A stretch of 6,592 nt of DNA, from contig JACMNW010000266.1 of assembly GCA_014378345.1 (NCBI GenBank), positions 1-6,592 on the forward strand, in the 5' to 3' direction. The notes beneath the pieces were generated by a model. The model was not told where the DNA came from. It was given only the letters and a program-made list of their open reading frames with translations, and did no database searches. Both the position numbers and the translations under genes were made by a program. The DNA comes from Pseudorhodobacter sp. GTDB lineage: Bacteria; Pseudomonadota; Alphaproteobacteria; Rhodobacterales; Rhodobacteraceae. This document shows positions 1 through 5,889 of this stretch, one piece after another. How positions within the stretch are numbered: the first letter of the stretch is position 1; each line of letters begins with the position of its first letter.

Positions 1-197
1 AGATGATGGCCGACGGGGTGATTTCTGGGGGAATGATTCCCAAGACCGAAACGGCACTGGCAGACTTGGATGCAGGCGTGCGGGCGGTTGTTATCCTTGA
101 CGGACGCATCCCCAACGCCTGTTTGCTGGAGTTGTTCACTGACCACGGCGCGGGGTCGTTGATCCGGTCAACCGAACCCAGGGTAAAGCCTCGCTAA
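1..197 (+). CDS. argB: Acetylglutamate kinase, C-terminal end (partial)
   Basis: This is the last 64 or so residues of a gene that begins before the window; bases 1-2 finish a codon and the frame runs to TAA at 195-197. ArgB phosphorylates N-acetylglutamate with ATP in the cytoplasm, the second step of arginine (ornithine) biosynthesis. The visible part carries the C-terminal family pattern: a stretch reading ISGGMIPK at about residues 7-14 of the fragment, then VVILDG, then LLELFTDHGAG followed by SLIR. The full family length is near 290-300 residues, so about three quarters is missing. The tail after SLIR (about 11 residues, rich in Arg, Lys and Pro) is a little longer than in many homologues. 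The next gene starts 39 bases downstream on the same strand, so read-through into it is possible. Identification is from recognised family motifs; no search was run. Confidence 0.95.
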   Translation, partial: MMADGVISGGMIPKTETALADLDAGVRAVVILDGRIPNACLLELFTDHGAGSLIRSTEPRVKPR

Positions 198-210
198 CAG
201 TAGCTTTTTT
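193..210 (+). terminator. Possible weak terminator at the argB stop
   Basis: A short inverted repeat, GCTA (193-196) and TAGC (201-204) around a 4-base loop, is followed at once by six T residues (205-210). It overlaps the argB stop codon. The stem is only 4 bp, so as an intrinsic terminator it is marginal. It might cause partial termination between argB and the hydroxylase gene, or it may be chance. Confidence 0.25.
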
Positions 211-236
211 GGGCCACCGCGACTAAGCTATTGATC

Positions 237-1031
237 ATGGGTAGCGAAGCAATCATCCGTCTTGTCGTGTTTTTGGGCTTGTTTGTGCTTTTTGCCGGGT
301 TAGAAGCGATTGCCCCGCGCCGAAGACGCGATTTACCGCGCGCGTCACGCTGGTTTACCAATATCTCTTTCACCGTGCTAAACACGCTGGCCTTGCGGGC
401 AGTGGCTGTGGCAATGCCGTTTCTGGCGATTGGCGCTGCGGTGGATGCGTGGCGGCATGGCTGGGGTCTGCTGAACCAAGTGCAATGGCCGTGGTTGGTT
501 GAGGGGCTCTTGGCATTGCTGGCCTTGGATTTTGCAATTTGGGTGCAGCATTGGGTAACCCACAAAGTGCCGCTTTTCTGGCGCTTTCACCGGGTGCATC
601 ATGCCGACCGCGATATGGATGTAACCACGGGTATCAGGTTTCATCCGGTGGAAATCGCGGCATCCATGGGGCTGAAGATCGGGCTTATTTACCTGCTGGG
701 GCCGATGGCAGTTACGGTTCTGGTGTTTGAGGTGCTTCTGAACGGCACCACCCTGTTCAACCATGCCAATCTGCGGCTGCCCCTGTGGCTGGACCGCGCC
801 GTGCGGCTGGTGTTGGTGACACCTGATATGCACCGGGTGCATCATTCGGCAAAGCGCCATGAACATGACAGCAATTTTGGTTTTGCCCTATCAATCTGGG
901 ACAGGATTTTCGGCACCTACCGCGCACAGCCCGAAGGCGGGCATGATGGCATGACGGTAGGGTTGGAATGGCAAGATGCGCGCCCATCTCGGCTGGACTG
1001 GAGCCTTTTGTTGCCGTTCCGGCGCAAATGA
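237..1031 (+). CDS. Sterol desaturase / fatty acid hydroxylase family membrane protein
   Basis: A 264-residue integral membrane protein of the non-haem di-iron fatty acid hydroxylase superfamily, which uses O2 and external electrons to hydroxylate or desaturate lipids; the substrate here is unknown. Hydrophobic segments lie near residues 5-25, 45-70, 87-104 and 145-170. The metal-binding histidines form the expected boxes: HWVTH at 105-109, HRVHH at 118-122, single His at 136 and 176, and HRVHH at 199-203 with further His at 208 and 210. The family is typically 250-300 residues, so the protein looks complete. I chose ATG at 237; an in-frame TTG at 231 would add two residues. Neither has a clear Shine-Dalgarno sequence. 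The stop codon overlaps the start of the next gene (ATGA, 1028-1031), and that gene encodes an iron-sulphur protein that could supply electrons (inference). No signal peptide is evident. The family assignment is secure; the physiological role (for example ornithine-lipid, sterol-like or carotenoid modification) cannot be told from sequence. Confidence 0.9.
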   Translation: MGSEAIIRLVVFLGLFVLFAGLEAIAPRRRRDLPRASRWFTNISFTVLNTLALRAVAVAMPFLAIGAAVDAWRHGWGLLNQVQWPWLVEGLLALLALDFAIWVQHWVTHKVPLFWRFHRVHHADRDMDVTTGIRFHPVEIAASMGLKIGLIYLLGPMAVTVLVFEVLLNGTTLFNHANLRLPLWLDRAVRLVLVTPDMHRVHHSAKRHEHDSNFGFALSIWDRIFGTYRAQPEGGHDGMTVGLEWQDARPSRLDWSLLLPFRRK

Positions 1032-1672
1032 CGCTGGCACGAATTAGGGCGATGGCGGCAGCGCATCAACTGGCGGTGCTTGGCGGTTTTGCAACCGGGC
1101 CCGATGATGGTTTGCCACGTGATACCAAAACATTTTTGCTGCTCGGGCCGCGCGAGCCGGGGTTTTGGCCGCATCTTCAGGCGCAGCCGGAATGGGGCAA
1201 CCCGGACCCGGTTGATCGCTGGTCGCGCCGCGTGATTGGCACCATGGCCTGCGATCTTGAGGCAAAGGCGCTGTTTCCTTTTGGCGGGCCGCCCTACCAC
1301 CCTTTCTACAAATGGGCGCTGAAATCGGGGCGGTGCTGGGACAGCCCGGTGCGCTTGTTGGTGCACGATACTGCAGGGTTATTCGTTTCATTCAGGGGTG
1401 CACTGGCGTTGAAAGAGGCGGTGGAATTGCTTCCTGTTTCGACCAAGCCTTGCGATACTTGCACAAACAAGCCTTGTCTGGCCGCTTGTCCAGTTGGGGC
1501 GCTGACACCTGCTGGCTATGATTTACCCAAGTGCCATGCCTACCTTGATACACAGGAAGGTAAAGACTGTATGACAACTGGCTGTGCTGTGCGCAGGACT
1601 TGCCCCCTGTCCCTTGCCTATGCAAGGATGCCTGAACAATCGGCATATCACATGGGGCAATTTCACAAATGA
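1028..1672 (+). CDS. [4Fe-4S] ferredoxin-like protein, QueG-related C-terminus
   Basis: A 214-residue soluble protein that probably carries iron-sulphur clusters and transfers electrons. The N-terminal 130 residues show no motif I recognise. The Cys-rich part has C142-x2-C145-x4-C150-x3-C154-Pro, then C169 in a KCHAYL context, then C181-x4-C186-x5-C192-Pro. Cys-Pro endings and the KC-xx-YL segment resemble the twin-cluster end of epoxyqueuosine reductase (QueG). The spacing is not canonical, and the long cobalamin-binding front of QueG (total about 350 residues) is absent, so queuosine synthesis is unlikely. Two more Cys occur at 75 and 103. The frame is open upstream to 968, but I place the start at ATG 1028 because it makes a 4-base overlap with the preceding stop and the added 20 residues lie wholly inside the hydroxylase gene. 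There is no obvious ribosome site, which fits translational coupling. It ends in another ATGA overlap with the phosphatase gene. A role as redox partner of the hydroxylase is inference. Confidence 0.85.
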   Translation: MTLARIRAMAAAHQLAVLGGFATGPDDGLPRDTKTFLLLGPREPGFWPHLQAQPEWGNPDPVDRWSRRVIGTMACDLEAKALFPFGGPPYHPFYKWALKSGRCWDSPVRLLVHDTAGLFVSFRGALALKEAVELLPVSTKPCDTCTNKPCLAACPVGALTPAGYDLPKCHAYLDTQEGKDCMTTGCAVRRTCPLSLAYARMPEQSAYHMGQFHK

Positions 1673-2175
1673 CCAAACGCCTGATCCTGACCCGCCATGC
1701 CAAATCAGCGTGGGATGATCCCTTGATGCCCGATCACGACCGTCCGCTGAATGAACGCGGCAAGGCGGCGGCCGCGGATTTGGGGCAATGGTTGGCCTCG
1801 CGGGGCTATGTGCCAGATGAGGTGCTGTGTTCAGACGCCGAACGCACCCGTAGAACATGGTCTGGGATAACGCCCGCCCTGCCCGGCACACCGATTTTGG
1901 AACTGAAACCGGCGCTTTACCATGCAGGGCCGGACGTGATGCTGGCAGTTTTGCGGCATGCTAAAGCTGACTGCGTGATGATGATCGGCCACAATCCTGG
2001 CATTGCCGAATTTGCCCACCGCCTTGTGTCGCACGCGCCGCAGAACGCAGAATTTCAGCGCTATCCGACTGGGGCGACCTTGGTAATGGAATTTGACGTC
2101 ACATCCTGGGAACAAGCGGCTTATGGTGGGGCGACGGTGCTTGATTTCATCGTACCAAGCGAGATAGATGCCTGA
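1669..2175 (+). CDS. SixA-like histidine phosphatase family protein
   Basis: A 168-residue cytoplasmic protein of the histidine phosphatase (phosphoglycerate mutase-like) superfamily, small SixA branch. The N-terminal RHG-type motif reads LTRHAKS with catalytic R9 and H10. A second conserved arginine is R59 in the segment DAERTRRT, and the second catalytic histidine is H108 in MIGHNPG. The sequence DRPLNERG at about 24-31 is also typical. SixA of Escherichia coli removes phosphate from phosphohistidine on signalling or phosphotransferase-system proteins; whether this protein does the same is not known, as the family also contains small-molecule phosphatases. The start ATG at 1669 overlaps the stop of the ferredoxin-like gene by 4 bases, so the two are probably translationally coupled. 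A weak GGGG lies about 12 bases upstream. The length matches the family (about 150-170), with no sign of damage. Confidence 0.9.
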   Translation: MTKRLILTRHAKSAWDDPLMPDHDRPLNERGKAAAADLGQWLASRGYVPDEVLCSDAERTRRTWSGITPALPGTPILELKPALYHAGPDVMLAVLRHAKADCVMMIGHNPGIAEFAHRLVSHAPQNAEFQRYPTGATLVMEFDVTSWEQAAYGGATVLDFIVPSEIDA

Positions 2176-2200
2176 CGCGGGCCAAATCCGCACCGAAAAA

Positions 2201-2204
2201 AGGG
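2201..2204 (+). promoter_or_regulatory. Ribosome binding site of the 54-residue protein
   Basis: AGGG lies 7 bases before the ATG at 2212, at the normal Shine-Dalgarno distance and preceded by an A-rich stretch. It supports translation of the short frame at 2212-2376, which sits alone between the phosphatase gene and the terminator. Confidence 0.55.
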
Positions 2205-2211
2205 CAGCACG

Positions 2212-2376
2212 ATGGATTACGGAAAACAGGGCAACCAAAAGGTTGGCAAGCACGAGCCAATTAACAAAGAAGGCGGCAAGGGCGCAAAAGAAACTTCCAA
2301 CGGTCGCCCTACCAAGGCCGAACTGGTGGCAAAGTTGAAAGCTGCGGCAGAGGCCAAGCAGAAAGACCAAGCCTGA
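2212..2376 (+). CDS. Small Lys/Gly-rich hypothetical protein (54 aa)
   Basis: A short gene of 54 residues starting MDYGKQGNQK and ending KDQA before TGA at 2374-2376. Function is not recognised. It has 11 lysines and one arginine against seven acidic residues, so it is basic overall. Glycine is frequent in the first 31 residues, which look disordered. Residues 34-53 (TKAELVAKLKAAAEAKQKDQ) are likely to form an amphipathic helix. There is no cysteine, no membrane segment and no signal peptide. Support for it being real: an AGGG site 7 bases upstream, a position 36 bases after the phosphatase gene on the same strand, and an intrinsic terminator 8 bases after its stop. I recall similar short, Lys/Gly-rich proteins beginning MDYGK in other Rhodobacterales, but this is from memory and unchecked. 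A nucleic-acid or ribosome-associated role would fit the charge but is speculation. Confidence 0.7.
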   Translation: MDYGKQGNQKVGKHEPINKEGGKGAKETSNGRPTKAELVAKLKAAAEAKQKDQA

Positions 2377-2384
2377 TAAGGCGG

Positions 2385-2408
2385 GATGGGCAAATTGCCC
2401 ATCTTTTT
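2385..2408 (+). terminator. Rho-independent terminator of the plus-strand operon
   Basis: GATGGGCAA (2385-2393) and TTGCCCATC (2395-2403) are exact reverse complements about a single A; in RNA this would fold as about 7-8 bp of stem with a 3-5 base loop. Five T residues follow at 2404-2408, then GCTT. It stands 8 bases after the stop of the 54-residue gene and 7 bases before the end of bztD on the other strand. The U-tract is present only in the plus direction, so it is primarily the terminator of the plus-strand unit; minus-strand transcripts can form the same hairpin but would then read CCGCC. Confidence 0.85.
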
Positions 2409-2415
2409 GCTTGAT

Positions 2416-3192
2416 TTAGTGCCCCAAAATCTGGCTCAGGAACAACTTGGTACGTTCGGACTTCGGATTGTTGAAGAACTCTTTCGGCTCGTTCTGTTCC
2501 ACAATCTGCCCCTGATCCATAAAGATAACCCGGTTCGCAACCGCTTGGGCAAAGCCCATCTCGTGGGTGACACAGATCATCGTCATGCCTTCTTCGGCCA
2601 GCTGAATCATGGTATCCAGCACTTCCTTGATCATTTCAGGATCTAGGGCCGATGTGGGTTCATCAAACAACATGATGCGCGGCTTCATGCACAAGCTGCG
2701 CGCAATCGCCACGCGCTGTTGTTGCCCACCCGACAACTGCCCCGGAAACTTATGCGCTTGTTCAGGGATTTTGACCTTGCCCAGAAAATGCATCGCCACT
2801 TCTTCGGCCTCTTTCTTTGGCGTCTTGCGCACCCAGATCGGGGCCAGCGTCAGGTTTTCCAGAATGGTCAGATGCGGGAACAGGTTGAAGTGTTGAAACA
2901 CCATGCCAACCTCTGACCGGACCTTGTCGATGTTTTTCAAATCCGACGTAAGTTCCGTACCATCCACCATGATCTTGCCCTGCTGGTGTTCTTCCAGCCG
3001 GTTGATGCAGCGGATCAGCGTCGATTTGCCAGATCCCGACGGCCCGCAAATAACGATACGTTCCCCGCGCTGAACCCTCATGTTGATATCGCGCAGCACG
3101 TGGAATGTGCCGTACCATTTGTTCATCTGCGTAATATCAATGGCCACTTCATCAGAGATTTCCATTTTTGCACGTTTTGCAGTTTCGACCAT
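2416..3192 (-). CDS. bztD: Amino-acid ABC transporter ATP-binding protein BztD
   Basis: A 258-residue cytoplasmic ATPase that powers uptake of polar amino acids (glutamate, glutamine, aspartate, asparagine in the characterised Rhodobacter capsulatus Bzt system). All ABC motifs are present and intact: Walker A GPSGSGKST at 50-58, Q-loop Q100, signature LSGGQQQR at 153-160, Walker B with catalytic E178 (IMLFDEP, 173-179), D-loop SALD at 181-184 and switch H210. The length is usual for the polar amino-acid ATPase subfamily (about 240-260), with a short extra N-terminus of about 15 residues. The ATG at 3192 has a strong site, AAGGGGA, 5 bases upstream that overlaps the bztC stop. It is the last gene of the bzt operon, 10 bases after bztC. 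Its stop faces the plus-strand operon across 39 bases. The very similar AapP/GltL/GlnQ ATPases cannot be separated by motif alone; the assignment rests on the neighbouring long permeases. Confidence 0.95.
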   Translation of the reverse strand: MVETAKRAKMEISDEVAIDITQMNKWYGTFHVLRDINMRVQRGERIVICGPSGSGKSTLIRCINRLEEHQQGKIMVDGTELTSDLKNIDKVRSEVGMVFQHFNLFPHLTILENLTLAPIWVRKTPKKEAEEVAMHFLGKVKIPEQAHKFPGQLSGGQQQRVAIARSLCMKPRIMLFDEPTSALDPEMIKEVLDTMIQLAEEGMTMICVTHEMGFAQAVANRVIFMDQGQIVEQNEPKEFFNNPKSERTKLFLSQILGH

Positions 3193-3197
3193 GGTAA

Positions 3198-3204
3198 TCC
3201 CCTT
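3198..3204 (-). promoter_or_regulatory. Shine-Dalgarno site of bztD overlapping the bztC stop
   Basis: On the minus strand AAGGGGA lies 5 bases before the bztD ATG, and its first two bases belong to the bztC TAA codon (3203-3205). This fixes the bztD start and suggests that ribosomes ending bztC can re-initiate on bztD. Confidence 0.75.
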
Positions 3205-4501
3205 AGCGATGATCAGTTTTCAGCTTGTTTTCCAGATACATCGAGTACCTGGACATGCTGAAACAGAAAATGAAAAACAAGAAGCCTACAAACAAGAAGG
3301 GCTCCCAATAGACGCCATTCCATTGCGTGTTGGCACGAATTGAACTGACCAGTTGCAAAGGGTCTTGAAGACTGATGAAAGACACAAGCGTGGTATCTTT
3401 GAACAGGCCGATGAACTGCCCCACAATGCCCGGAATGGTGATTTTCAACGCCTGAGGCATTATGATCAGCCGCTGCGCTTTCCAGTAATCCAGACCCAAA
3501 GCATCGGCGGCCTCATACTGCCCACGTGGCAAGGCGGCCAAACCGCCGCGAATAACCTCCGCCATGTAGGCGGCGGAAAACAGGGTTACCATGATGATGA
3601 CGCGCAAAATCACATCAAATTCGGTGCCCGGCGGCAGAAAGTAGTTCAGTAATAGCGACGCCACGAACAGCAGGGTGATCAGGGGAACCCCCCGAAACCC
3701 TTCGATGAACGCCACGCAAACCGTGCGCACAATCAGCAGGTCAGATTGCCGCCCAAGCGCCAACAGAACGCCGATGGGAAGTGAAAACACAATGCCCGAT
3801 ATCCCGATAACGGTCGACAAAAGGAAGCCACCGAAATCAGCTGATTTCAGCTGGCGCAGCTCGATAGAAATGACACTTTGCACCAGTTCTGCCGCGGGTC
3901 CGCACAAAAACAGCCACCAAAAAATTGGGGCCAAAATCGCGGCAATCGCACCAAGAAGACCATTCAGCGGCGATATCAAGCGGTAGGCCAAGTAGCCCAC
4001 GGCAAAGCCGAGCAAGATCATCACCGGCAGCCAGACGGTACCGCCCCACAGCAGCCAGAACGCAACGGCTGGAAAAGCAGCCGAAAACCACAGGACGCCG
4101 CGTGGTGCCGAACTGAACAACACCGGCCAAAGGGCAACCAACATCAACACAAGCGTCAAGGTCGGGCGCCAGTACAATTCCCTTGGGTAAAACCCGAAAA
4201 GGATCTGCTGCCAGCGTTCACGGATAACCGCAAAGCAAGCGCCTGACACACCTTCACCGTAAGTTGCGGCAAGCGTGGCCCGGCATTCAGTCAGCGAACT
4301 GCCCGTCCAGACAGACCGATAGAACCACGGGCCCACTGTCGCCAGTATGGAATAAACCGCATAAACTGCCACAAGTGTAAGCGCCGCATTCAGCCAGCTG
4401 GAAAACAACTTTTCCCGCATCCACAGCACGATGCCTGTCTGCACGCCCGGCGGCTTTTGCGCCGCTACCATTTCCGTGCGAACATAAGACTGCGATGTCA
4501 T
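3203..4501 (-). CDS. bztC: Amino-acid ABC transporter permease BztC
   Basis: A 432-residue inner-membrane permease, one of the two channel-forming subunits. It is almost twice the length of ordinary polar amino-acid permeases (220-250), as is characteristic of the Bzt/Aap type. Hydrophobic segments lie near 36-60, 114-132, 135-152, 155-173, 182-200, 226-249, 272-290, 299-316 and 402-418. The N-terminal soluble region between the first two segments holds Cys73 and Cys89 and a segment reading FGFYP then WRP (about 102-113), which I recognise from this family. The C-terminal half is the true transport domain, with the cytoplasmic EAA loop from E330 through G336 to P349 that docks on the ATPase. 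ATG 4501 follows bztB by one base; GGTGGAG ends 7 bases upstream, inside the end of bztB. It lies 10 bases before bztD. The partners are BztB and BztD, and the substrate is delivered by BztA. Confidence 0.93.
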   Translation of the reverse strand: MTSQSYVRTEMVAAQKPPGVQTGIVLWMREKLFSSWLNAALTLVAVYAVYSILATVGPWFYRSVWTGSSLTECRATLAATYGEGVSGACFAVIRERWQQILFGFYPRELYWRPTLTLVLMLVALWPVLFSSAPRGVLWFSAAFPAVAFWLLWGGTVWLPVMILLGFAVGYLAYRLISPLNGLLGAIAAILAPIFWWLFLCGPAAELVQSVISIELRQLKSADFGGFLLSTVIGISGIVFSLPIGVLLALGRQSDLLIVRTVCVAFIEGFRGVPLITLLFVASLLLNYFLPPGTEFDVILRVIIMVTLFSAAYMAEVIRGGLAALPRGQYEAADALGLDYWKAQRLIIMPQALKITIPGIVGQFIGLFKDTTLVSFISLQDPLQLVSSIRANTQWNGVYWEPFLFVGFLFFIFCFSMSRYSMYLENKLKTDHR

Positions 4502-4502
4502 C

Positions 4503-5756
4503 TTAACGCTCCACCAATTTGATGCTGCGGTTATACACGTTCATCAGCGCTGAAATGATCACGCTGATCGTCAGGTAAATGCCCATCAACAGCAGCATAC
4601 ATTCCAGTTCTTTCCCGGTTTGGTTCATCGTGATGCCGCCCAGCGTGGACCGCAAATCCATATAGCCCACCGCAATGGCCAGCGACGTGTTCTTGGTGAT
4701 CGACAGATATTGCGAAATCAGCGGCGGCACGATCACTCGCATCGCTTGTGGCAATACGACCAGCCGCATCGCCTTGCTTTGCTGTAGACCAAGCGCCAAG
4801 GCTGCCTCAGACTGCCCGCGCGAAATCGCCAGAATGCCGCCACGCACCGATTCCGCGATATAGGTGGCCGAATAAACCGAAAGCGCCAGCCACATCGCGA
4901 TCATCGAATTGCGTGCTTGCAAACCACCGTTAAAGTTAAAGCCCTTCAATTCGGGGTAAATCAGATGAAAGCCAAGGGCGAATTTTAGCGCCACGATCGG
5001 TACGATTAAAATCGCCGCCGATTTCCACCACGTCACCGGGCGCACACCCGTGGCATTTTGCACGGCCCCTGCATGCTTTTGTAACTTGCGATAGCCCCAG
5101 ATGCTGGCGGCCAACACGGCAAAAATCGCCAGAATGTCATTGTCGAGGTACACCGGCCCTATCTGCGTGTAGCCAAGGCTGTGCTCGAAGGCCGGGCCGG
5201 GCATGTAGACGCCTCGGTTGGTAACGGCAACCGTATCAAACAGAATCATTGATGCTTCGGGGTTTTCACCGCGAAATTCCTTCGGTTCCGGCATGGAAAT
5301 TGACATGATCGCGTTGACCAGCACGATCCACAGCACCACCGGCACATTGCGGAATGTTTCCACATAAATCGCCATCAGTCGCGATACGATCCAGTTTTTC
5401 GACAACCGCAACACGCCCGCGATTACACCAATCACCGTAGCCAAGACGCAGCTTAGGAACGCCAAAAACAGCGTGTTCAGCAGCCCCACCATCAGAGCAC
5501 GGCCATGCGTGCTGTCATTGGTGTACTGAATCAACGTTTGGTTGATATCGTAGCCAGCCCGCACGCCCAGAAAGCCAAAGTCGAAATCTTTGTCTTTCAG
5601 CGCCAGATTGTGGATCGTATTTGCAACCAGCCACCACAGAAACAACGACAGCAAAACCAGAAAAACCACCTGAATGGTCAGTGATCGGTACCGCGTATCG
5701 TAGATCAGCATGCTTAGCCGAAAGTTTGCTTTCGGCGTGTCGATCATCGCAGTCAT
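4503..5756 (-). CDS. bztB: Amino-acid ABC transporter permease BztB
   Basis: A 417-residue inner-membrane permease, the second channel subunit, expected to pair with BztC. Hydrophobic segments lie near 27-46, 88-115, 126-152, 206-221, 246-267, 285-303 and 385-405. A hydrophilic stretch at about 155-205 is an insertion not found in short HisM/GlnP-type permeases but typical of Bzt/Aap subunits. The EAA loop runs from E317 through G323 to P336 and contacts the ATPase. The ATG at 5756 is supported by AGGGGG 6 bases upstream (5763-5768 in plus coordinates). A second in-frame ATG three codons later is also possible. The gene is separated from bztA by 133 bases containing a terminator-like hairpin, but from bztC by a single base, so BztB and BztC are probably made in matched amounts. 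No damage is seen. Confidence 0.93.
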   Translation of the reverse strand: MTAMIDTPKANFRLSMLIYDTRYRSLTIQVVFLVLLSLFLWWLVANTIHNLALKDKDFDFGFLGVRAGYDINQTLIQYTNDSTHGRALMVGLLNTLFLAFLSCVLATVIGVIAGVLRLSKNWIVSRLMAIYVETFRNVPVVLWIVLVNAIMSISMPEPKEFRGENPEASMILFDTVAVTNRGVYMPGPAFEHSLGYTQIGPVYLDNDILAIFAVLAASIWGYRKLQKHAGAVQNATGVRPVTWWKSAAILIVPIVALKFALGFHLIYPELKGFNFNGGLQARNSMIAMWLALSVYSATYIAESVRGGILAISRGQSEAALALGLQQSKAMRLVVLPQAMRVIVPPLISQYLSITKNTSLAIAVGYMDLRSTLGGITMNQTGKELECMLLLMGIYLTISVIISALMNVYNRSIKLVER

Positions 5757-5845
5757 ATGAAACCCCCTGTGTTCCCCTAAACTCTGGCGGTGTTGTGCCT
5801 GCTTTCATGCAGATCTACCGGCCTAGGGTAAACGTTGATCTTATG
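5757..5845 (-). other. Leader between the bztA attenuator and bztB
   Basis: About 89 bases of non-coding DNA between the U-tract behind bztA and the bztB start. On the minus strand it ends with the bztB ribosome site AGGGGG. Two short inverted repeats are visible, TACC/GGTA (5816-5819 with 5827-5830) and CTGC/GCAG (5799-5802 with 5809-5812); both are 4 bp and may be chance. I see no convincing sigma-70 -35/-10 pair, so an internal promoter for bztBCD is not supported but not excluded. Confidence 0.4.
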
Positions 5846-5877
5846 AAAAAAAGGGCGCGCCATGACAGCGCGCCCTT
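5846..5877 (-). terminator. Intercistronic terminator/attenuator after bztA
   Basis: Reading the minus strand, AAGGGCGCGC (5877-5868), a 7-base loop and GCGCGCCCTT (5860-5851) form a perfect 10-bp GC-rich stem, with a run of seven Ts on that strand at 5852-5846, two of which pair in the stem. It lies 12 bases after the bztA stop. As bztBCD follow on the same strand, the likely effect is partial termination that lowers the permease and ATPase message relative to bztA, or protection of the bztA 3' end. Both are well known for binding-protein operons; which applies here is inference. Confidence 0.85.
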
Positions 5878-5889
5878 GATTGGTTCAGA

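Noticed and set aside
231..236. TTG at 231 as the hydroxylase start
   Set aside because: ATG at 237 is two codons later in the same frame, and nothing upstream favours the rarer TTG.
378..866. Minus-strand 162-codon frame opposite the hydroxylase
   Set aside because: Rich in His, Pro and Gln as expected for the reverse complement of the hydroxylase; no motif and no ribosome site recognised.
968..1027. In-frame ATG at 968 as the start of the ferredoxin-like gene, adding 20 residues
   Set aside because: The extra codons lie wholly inside the hydroxylase gene and have no ribosome site; ATG 1028 gives the same ATGA overlap used by the next gene pair.
2217..2402. Minus-strand frame opposite the 54-residue gene
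   Set aside because: It begins inside the terminator hairpin and has no ribosome site; the plus-strand frame has both a ribosome site and a terminator in the right places.
3878..4246. Plus-strand 122-codon frame opposite bztC
   Set aside because: It is antisense to a clear permease, with a Gln/Arg/Pro-rich composition typical of the reverse strand of membrane-protein genes and no motif.
5515..5808. Minus-strand frame starting in the bztA-bztB gap and running into bztB
   Set aside because: It overlaps the start of bztB in another frame and has no recognisable ribosome site or motif; a regulatory upstream peptide is not supported.
5846..5877. Hairpin after bztA as a plus-strand terminator
   Set aside because: On the plus strand the A-run precedes the stem and no T-run follows; no plus-strand gene ends here.
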